Under the pieces are notes generated by a model. That model did not search any database and was not told the DNA's origin. It worked only from the letters and a program-made list of their open reading frames with translations. A program made the position numbers and the translations under genes. Shown here piece by piece: positions 58,529-64,000 of a DNA stretch of 64,000 nucleotides; the stretch's first letter is position 1; each line of letters begins with the position of its first letter. This DNA is from Prevotella sp. UBA4330 (GTDB lineage: Bacteria > Bacteroidota > Bacteroidia > Bacteroidales > Bacteroidaceae): the NCBI GenBank assembly GCA_002394385.1, contig DGTS01000039.1:121490-185489 (forward strand), in the 5' to 3' direction.

Positions 58529-60832
58529 CTAATTTCGGGATAAATAGTCAGTTGGCGTGACACCATAAAACCGCTTGAAGGCTCGGGTGAATGCGCCCTG
58601 GTCTTCGTAGCCGCAACTCATGGCTATGTCTAAGATAGTGGTTTGCGGAGTGCTGTTATCGAGCAGTTGGCGCGCCTTCTGCATGCGGATATTGGTGATG
58701 TATGCCTGTGGGGTCTCGCCGGTTATTGCTTTCAGACGGTTGCGGAACTGGGTGGTGCTCATGGCCATCTGCGAGGCCAACGCATCAACATTGACACTGT
58801 TGTTCTCTATTTGCTCGGCTATGATGACCATGGTGCGGGAAAGGAAATCCTTGTCGCGGGCGGAGAGTTCTTGCTGTCGGTCGGCTCGCTCGTTCTCGTA
58901 TCGCTGACGCAACTCGTCTAAGGTCATGGTGACTTCGCTGAGTCGGCGGCGCTGAAGTGCCGAGCGGCGGCGCAACATCACTACCAGTGTGACGGCCACT
59001 GCCAACAACGCCAAGCATACAATCAGGATGATGGTGCGTGAACGATGGACACTGGTGTTCTCTTCAGTCAGGCGGGTGTTGCCAAACTCGGCATTGTAGC
59101 GAGCCAGCAGGTCGGCAGCACCGTTGTTGTAGAGCGAGTCTTTCAGCAGGTCGAAGCGTTCAAGTTCCAGTCGGGCACTGTCGGGACTGATGGTCCACAG
59201 CGCCTGATAGAGTCCGTCGCGGGCATGCATCTCGTTATATGGATTGCCCATCTCGTGACACAGACTGACGGCTTCGCGCAGATAGGGCACTGCCTGACGC
59301 TCCAGTCGCCGTTTCTCGGCATCGGCACAGCCCTGTTCGCGGCTCATGGAGAGCAGCGTGTGACCCACTTTGTTGAGCGATATGGCGAGTGACTGACGGT
59401 TGCCCTCGTGGCGGAAGTATGGAATGATGGAGTCGAAGATGGCAAGTGCCTCCTGATGCTGTTTCATGCCCAGCAGGATGGCAGCCTTCTGCGCCAGACG
59501 CACACGCAGTTTCATCTGCCGCCCGTCCTCACGTTCCAGCCGTATGGCCCGCTCGATATAGCGCAGGGCAGCGTCGAAATGACTCATCGAGAGTTCGGTC
59601 TCGGCAGCAGCCCCACAATACATGGCGATACGGGCACGGTGGTTGATTTCCTCGGCCAACTGAAGTGCCTCGAGTATGTATTTCAGTCCCTCCTGTGGCT
59701 GCTTGGCATCGACATAGATGGCACCAATGGTGTTGAGCGACGAGGAAATCATCTCCTTGTCGCCACTGGCACGGTCCATGGCGTTGCACTCCTTGGCATA
59801 GCGCAGGGCTTTCTGGTAGTCAGACTGTCGCGAGGTACACACGGCGAGTATGCTGAGTTCGTCGGCCACCTCGTCGGTCATGCCCAACTGGCGAAGCATC
59901 GGCAGCGCCTGCTCGCCTACGATGACGGCACTGTCGTAAAGTTGTTCTTCATAGTAACTGCCACTGGCCTCATAGAGGCGCATGGCCTCCTGACGATTGA
60001 CCGCCTGCTTGCCTTGAGACTTATTGCCCGGTGCCGCTCCAACAGCAATGGAAGCAGTAAAGAGAATGAGTGTGAGTATCAGTTTTGCCAGGTAATCGCT
60101 TGGGGTGACACCGAAGAAACGCTTAAAGGCACGTGTAAACGATGACTGACCGTCGTAGCCACAACATTTTGCCACGTCAAGGATGGTCATATCGGGAGTG
60201 TTGTCCAGCAGGTAGCGCGCCTTCTGCATGCGTATGTTGGTGATATAGTTCTGTGGTGTCTCGCCAGTAATTGCCGAGAGCCGCCGACGGAACTGCGAAG
60301 TGCTCATCGCCAATGCCGAGGCAATGTCGTCAACATTGACACTGTTAGATTCTATCTGGTTGTCGATGATGGTCATCGTCTTGGAGAGGAACTGCTTGTC
60401 CTGCTCCGACAGTTCACTGGCAGTGTCGTTTCCTATGCCGTCCTGCTGCTGATGCTCATAATGCAATTTCAGTTCCTCAAGGGTCTTGGTCTCCTCACTG
60501 AGACGTTGCTTCTGCAAGGCTATCAACCGGCGCTGGCGCACCACAAGCACAACGGCCGCAGCCAACAGCACCGTACATATTATTATAATATAGATACGCG
60601 AACGGCTCACAAGGCGGGTCTCTTCTTGCAACTGGTCGTTACCCAGTTCAGCATTATATTTCGCCTGCGCTTCTCCAAAGGCCTTGTTATAGAGCGAGTC
60701 CTTGAGGCGGTCGGAGCGCACCAACTCCCGTCGGGCACTGTCAGGATCCATCTCTCCACGTGCCTGTGGCGTTGCAATCCAACACATCATGACTATCAAA
60801 ACGGTGATAAAAGTACATTTCTTCATCATCAA
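58529..60832 (-). CDS. Double AraC membrane regulator: in-frame fusion of two paralogs
   Basis: A 767-residue protein made of two similar halves. Half 1: signal peptide, a short remnant 'DPDSARRELVRSDRLKDSLY', membrane segment at about 79-99, and an AraC HTH (about 145-249; 'GYDGQSSFTRAFKRFFGVTP'). Half 2 opens with a former signal peptide ('LILTLILFTASIAVGAA', residues 251-266) and then has TPR repeats (about 275-580), a membrane segment and a second AraC HTH ('GYEDQGAFTRAFKRFYGVTP'). 'SPDSARLELERFDLLKDSLY' in half 2 shows what the first half lost: its TPR block. Topology should be HTH inside, TPR outside, HTH inside. No kinase domain, so it may act as a membrane-bound transcription factor. 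Confidence 0.88.
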   Translation of the reverse strand: MMMKKCTFITVLIVMMCWIATPQARGEMDPDSARRELVRSDRLKDSLYNKAFGEAQAKYNAELGNDQLQEETRLVSRSRIYIIIICTVLLAAAVVLVVRQRRLIALQKQRLSEETKTLEELKLHYEHQQQDGIGNDTASELSEQDKQFLSKTMTIIDNQIESNSVNVDDIASALAMSTSQFRRRLSAITGETPQNYITNIRMQKARYLLDNTPDMTILDVAKCCGYDGQSSFTRAFKRFFGVTPSDYLAKLILTLILFTASIAVGAAPGNKSQGKQAVNRQEAMRLYEASGSYYEEQLYDSAVIVGEQALPMLRQLGMTDEVADELSILAVCTSRQSDYQKALRYAKECNAMDRASGDKEMISSSLNTIGAIYVDAKQPQEGLKYILEALQLAEEINHRARIAMYCGAAAETELSMSHFDAALRYIERAIRLEREDGRQMKLRVRLAQKAAILLGMKQHQEALAIFDSIIPYFRHEGNRQSLAISLNKVGHTLLSMSREQGCADAEKRRLERQAVPYLREAVSLCHEMGNPYNEMHARDGLYQALWTISPDSARLELERFDLLKDSLYNNGAADLLARYNAEFGNTRLTEENTSVHRSRTIILIVCLALLAVAVTLVVMLRRRSALQRRRLSEVTMTLDELRQRYENERADRQQELSARDKDFLSRTMVIIAEQIENNSVNVDALASQMAMSTTQFRNRLKAITGETPQAYITNIRMQKARQLLDNSTPQTTILDIAMSCGYEDQGAFTRAFKRFYGVTPTDYLSRN

Positions 60833-60847
60833 TCACTATTATGCGGG

Positions 60848-60855
60848 CAAAGATA
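60848..60855 (-). promoter_or_regulatory. Promoter -7 box of the double AraC gene
   Basis: Minus strand TATCTTTG, 15 bases before the ATG. Confidence 0.68.
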
Positions 60856-60955
60856 CTCATTTTTGCCTGATAAAATGTATTTTCACCATAGTTTTATATG
60901 TTTTGCGACCATGGACATGCTCGAAATAGAGAAATCAATATAGGTGTGCGTAAAA

Positions 60956-61006
60956 AAGAAGTGACCCCCAGAAGTTTCATGTCTTACTTCTAGGGGTCAC
61001 TTCTGT
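60956..61006 (-). terminator. Terminator after the DUF4465 lipoprotein gene
   Basis: AGAAGTGACCCC and GGGGTCACTTCT form a long stem around a roughly 24-base loop that also contains a small AGAAGT/ACTTCT helix. It ends with TTTTTTA on the minus strand. Confidence 0.8.
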
Positions 61007-61013
61007 TAAGGTT

Positions 61014-61781
61014 TCACTCTGAAACGTAGGTCAGGTCGTCAATGCAGACATACACAGGAGTGTTAAGTCCCCATTCGCCCTTGTCCGTTCCGTCAAAGGT
61101 GAATGTCAGGCTCTTCACCGTGCCCAGCGAACTCAGGTCGAGCCACGTCCAGTCCTTCACAACCTTAACGCCCGAGCGATAGTCGGCAGGATAGAAATCC
61201 ACGCTCTTGCCGTTGTCTGCAGTAACGGTCACCTTTAGATAGTCGCCTGCTTCGAACTTCTTTGAATAACTGTCGCCATTCTCGACAGAGTTAACCAGAT
61301 AGGAAGCGTTAGTAAAGAAGAACCCCTTAACCGTAACTCCTGTGGCGTTGCTGACAGACAATGTAGCATCCTGTCCATAAACCACTGCAAACTGCTTGCC
61401 GCTATGAGCCTTGCCAGTAACGTTGTTGAACTGGTCAACGGTAAGGTTGGCAGGTGAGAATTCTGTGGCAGTGCGGTTAGAAATGCCGAAGCCCATGAAA
61501 CTCATACCATAACTGGATGTCGTGTAAGAAGTCTTGAAACTCAAGTCTTTCTCCGCGTAAGAGCAGGTGTAAGTGGTGCCGCCCCAGCCGTCAGTCACGC
61601 CAGTTCCGTTTTCCTCACCCATCCAGAAACCATCTTCATTCAGTTTCTGGTCCTCAAACGACACGACAACTGCTTTCGCCTTGTCATTGTCGTCGTCATC
61701 ACTACACGAAGTTACCAGTACCGGTCCTCCGATAATGGCAAGAGCCATCAGACTCTTCAAAATGTTTTTTGTTTCCATCAT
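61014..61781 (-). CDS. DUF4465 lipoprotein under cobalamin riboswitch
   Basis: A 255-residue exported protein. The signal peptide ends in a lipobox ('PVLVTSCSD') followed by an Asp run typical of surface-exported lipoproteins. The mature part is a DUF4465 domain: 'VVSFEDQKLNEDGFWMGEEN', 'GKQFAVVYG', 'GDYLKVTVTADNGKSVDFYP', 'LGTVKSLTFTFDGTDKGEWG', 'YVCIDDLTYV'. The same strings occur in the C-terminal part of the 2164-residue protein. It is alone in its transcript, between riboswitch and terminator, and should be made when cobalamin is scarce. The lipobox and Asp run fit outer-leaflet surface display; ligand binding is inferred. Confidence 0.88.
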   Translation of the reverse strand: MMETKNILKSLMALAIIGGPVLVTSCSDDDDNDKAKAVVVSFEDQKLNEDGFWMGEENGTGVTDGWGGTTYTCSYAEKDLSFKTSYTTSSYGMSFMGFGISNRTATEFSPANLTVDQFNNVTGKAHSGKQFAVVYGQDATLSVSNATGVTVKGFFFTNASYLVNSVENGDSYSKKFEAGDYLKVTVTADNGKSVDFYPADYRSGVKVVKDWTWLDLSSLGTVKSLTFTFDGTDKGEWGLNTPVYVCIDDLTYVSE

Positions 61782-61919
61782 AAAGATTATTTAATGTGTT
61801 AATGAAATCCAAGACATGCGCGCCGCTTCCACTAATGCGGCATCACATTTCCACAGCGATAGTCTCTTATATTACCTCTTCTGCGCCTTCCTCGAGACGA
61901 AGAAAATGAACAATGATGA

Positions 61920-62072
61920 AAGGCAGGTCTTCTGACTTGTTGCCGATGCAAACGTCTTCCCGAAAAAGTACAGTGACTTATATGTTTGCATCGTCTAAGG
62001 CAACTTACAGCAGCGGGACTGTTCAGGATTCACACCTGATTCCCTTTTAATCACTTCTCAAGTGAACCAATC
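61920..62072 (-). promoter_or_regulatory. Cobalamin riboswitch 2
   Basis: Minus-strand leader with 'GGGAATCAGGTGTGAATCC', 'TGAACAGTCCCGCTGCTGT' and 'AGTCAGAAGACCTGCC'. Over about 125 bases it differs from riboswitch 1 at only a few positions, so one is a duplicate of the other. It precedes the DUF4465 lipoprotein by about 140 bases. Confidence 0.95.
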
Positions 62073-62085
62073 ATATAACAGGTCG

Positions 62086-62093
62086 CAAAGGTA
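62086..62093 (-). promoter_or_regulatory. Promoter -7 box ahead of riboswitch 2
   Basis: Minus strand TACCTTTG (within TATACCTTTGCG), just before the riboswitch 5' end. Confidence 0.72.
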
Positions 62094-62270
62094 TAACAAA
62101 TAACTGACACAGCAAAATATAACCGCGCATTTTTGTCACATTCCCGCATATTTTACGCCACATGTTTTCTCACTAAAAACTTCTTTCAAATACTCAGAAT
62201 ATCATAACGTAACAAATAACGTAACAAATAACGTGAGTTGTTTGTGTTAATATACGCAGTAAGGATGATT
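62094..62270. other. Gene-free gap before the CRISPR array
   Basis: AT-rich. Two full copies and a partial third of 'aacgtaacaaat' are at about 62.20-62.24 kb, just outside the last array repeat. No coding signal was found. By repeat orientation this is the leader-distal side. Confidence 0.6.
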
Positions 62271-64000
62271 GTTTCAATCCACGCCCTCGCAGGGAGGGCG
62301 ACTTGAAGATGCAGGTCTTAACCCTTATCTTATGATGTTTCAATCCACGCCCCCACAGGGAGGGCGACCCGCAATCACCGCCGAGCAGTTGGCAAGTGTT
62401 TGGTTTCAATCCACGCCCCCACAGGGAGGGCGACCCAACACTTTTTAGCCATTCGTAGCGTTTGGTGTTTCAATCCACGCCCCCACAGGGAGGGCGACGG
62501 AAAATTCCCTGCCCCATTGTCAGGCGCATGAGGTTTCAATCCACGCCCCCACAGGGAGGGCGACGAACGAACGTAGCGACGGCCTAACGCGGAGTTTCAA
62601 TCCACGCCCCCACAGGGAGGGCGACTCATCGAGAAATTTGGCAATGCTTGGAAAGTCAAGTTTCAATCCACGCCCCCACAGGGAGGGCGACGGCAACCCG
62701 CGTTCTACGGGCCAGCAAATTCAACGTTTCAATCCACGCCCCCACAGGGAGGGCGACATACCATGCGCGCAACTGATTGAGATTGAGAGAGTTTCAATCC
62801 ACGCCCCCACAGGGAGGGCGACGCAAGCGAGAGACACCACTAATTTTGCATGCGCAGTTTCAATCCACGCCCCCACAGGGAGGGCGACCTGCAATGCAGG
62901 CTAACACAATCCAGGACGTGCTGTTTCAATCCACGCCCCCACAGGGAGGGCGACAGTTGGTGATTGCTTTTTCGTACTCCTGACTTCTGTTTCAATCCAC
63001 GCCCCCACAGGGAGGGCGACTGAGAAGGCTTATTACCATTTTCTTGATGCCAAGTTTCAATCCACGCCCCCACAGGGAGGGCGACACCATCAAGGACGGC
63101 AAGGGCACCATCACCCTCGGTTTCAATCCACGCCCCCACAGGGAGGGCGACGTTTCCTGAAACTTTCAACCTCGATTATTTGTTGTTTCAATCCACGCCC
63201 CCACAGGGAGGGCGACCACTGGAACAATCTGTTTGGATAGGTTATGGCAAGGTTTCAATCCACGCCCCCACAGGGAGGGCGACAGTAGATGTCGTCGAGT
63301 GTTGTCCTTGCGCGGTTGTTTCAATCCACGCCCCCACAGGGAGGGCGACCGCGAGAGTCTTCGTCCTCTATGCTCGACTGGTTGTTTCAATCCACGCCCC
63401 CACAGGGAGGGCGACACAAGATACCGCAGTTCCTCCGGACTGCATATAAGTTTCAATCCACGCCCCCACAGGGAGGGCGACAGACATAATGGTAAATACG
63501 CTTATTATAAGGTTGTTTCAATCCACGCCCCCACAGGGAGGGCGACATCGGTGGCAGCACTCCTGGCACGCAACGGCGAGTTTCAATCCACGCCCCCACA
63601 GGGAGGGCGACCGCTGTAGATATACCACCCTTCATCTCTTGGCTGAGTTTCAATCCACGCCCCCACAGGGAGGGCGACGTGTCGAAATATATAAACCTAA
63701 AATAACTTTCCGTGTTTCAATCCACGCCCCCACAGGGAGGGCGACGATACCCGTCTTTGGCTCTTTTACAAGCATCTGCGTTTCAATCCACGCCCCCACA
63801 GGGAGGGCGACTGGTTGCCCGATGCAATCAAAAAAGAGACGTATTGTTTCAATCCACGCCCCCACAGGGAGGGCGACTTTATGTGAGGAACTGATAAAAG
63901 AGTACGAAGATGTTTCAATCCACGCCCCCACAGGGAGGGCGACCAGACTGGCGCGCATAACAAAGGAAGAGCAAAGGTTTCAATCCACGCCCCCACAGGG
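62271..64000 (-). CRISPR. CRISPR array, type I-C-like repeats, 27 repeats and 26 spacers, truncated by window end
   Basis: 32-base repeats (26 full, one cut at the window end) separated by 32-35-base unique spacers. On the minus strand the repeat begins GTCGCCCTCCCTG and ends GTGGATTGAAAC, the type I-C pattern, so transcription should run toward lower coordinates with the leader beyond 64000. The first repeat, at 62271-62302, is degenerate (CCTCG in place of CCCCA), as expected for the leader-distal end. All others that I read are identical, which suggests an active or recently active array. No cas gene is in the window. Apparent ORFs in this stretch are artefacts of the repeat. Confidence 0.95.

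Noticed and set aside
62638..63996. Several short frames with repeated 'FNPRPHREGD' or 'ALPVGAWIET' strings
   Set aside because: They are translations of the CRISPR repeat in different frames.
62271..64000. Spacers that match other parts of this window
   Set aside because: I compared by eye and saw none; a computed search is needed to be certain.

Overview
The window looks like a Bacteroidales chromosome, most likely Prevotella or a close relative; this is inference from gene content and signals, not a database match. Promoters read directly from the sequence follow the Bacteroidota pattern (TTTG, about 19-20 nt, TAnnTTTG) upstream of many genes. Gene content fits too: GH97 glycosidase, TPR/AraC hybrid sensors, TM2 proteins, a recX-pyrE-SRPBCC-argH block, and surface proteins ending in a 'GIYIHNGKKVVVK'-type tail.

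Layout. 0-6 kb: RNase H-like protein and ComF, a TlpA-like lipoprotein, an OmpA/TPR lipoprotein, tRNA-Leu, and a PLP sulfhydrylase. 6-10 kb: GH97 glycosidase and an SGNH esterase separated by MITE-like repeats. 10-15.3 kb: two TM2 proteins, a DUF2752 membrane protein, a one-protein hybrid two-component regulator, and two small genes. 15.4-22.7 kb: tRNA-Gln, a TGS/uridine-kinase-like protein, a Na/Pi cotransporter, a DEDDh exonuclease, a PLD-like protein, a patatin and RibD. 23.6-29.6 kb: a 1874-residue repetitive secreted protein. 29.9-37.5 kb: a Rieske-like lipoprotein, ArgH, an SRPBCC protein, PyrE, RecX, PrmC, and an iron/cobalamin-type permease and binding protein. 37.9-47.9 kb: three secreted proteins. 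Two of them (a surface protein and a 2164-residue multidomain protein) lie behind a cobalamin riboswitch. 47.9-54.8 kb: an AT-rich accessory island with a mobilization-gene remnant, a DUF4160/DUF2442 pair, a strongly folded pseudoknotted RNA candidate, a membrane-protein cassette with a poly-T frameshift, HNH and KilA-N genes, and HigBA. 54.9-61 kb: secreted and membrane proteins and an AraC-type membrane regulator that is an in-frame fusion of two paralogs. 61-62.1 kb: a second cobalamin riboswitch driving a DUF4465 lipoprotein. 62.3-64 kb: a CRISPR array with type I-C-like repeats that runs off the window; no cas gene is visible.

How parts work together. The clearest system is a cobalamin-responsive set of exported proteins. 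Two nearly identical riboswitches control two loci that share a DUF4465-type domain. One locus couples this domain to CUB-like repeats, a beta-helix and a C-terminal sorting-type tail in a giant protein. The intergenic space is unusually rich in dispersed repeats belonging to at least six families, several present in two or three copies here.
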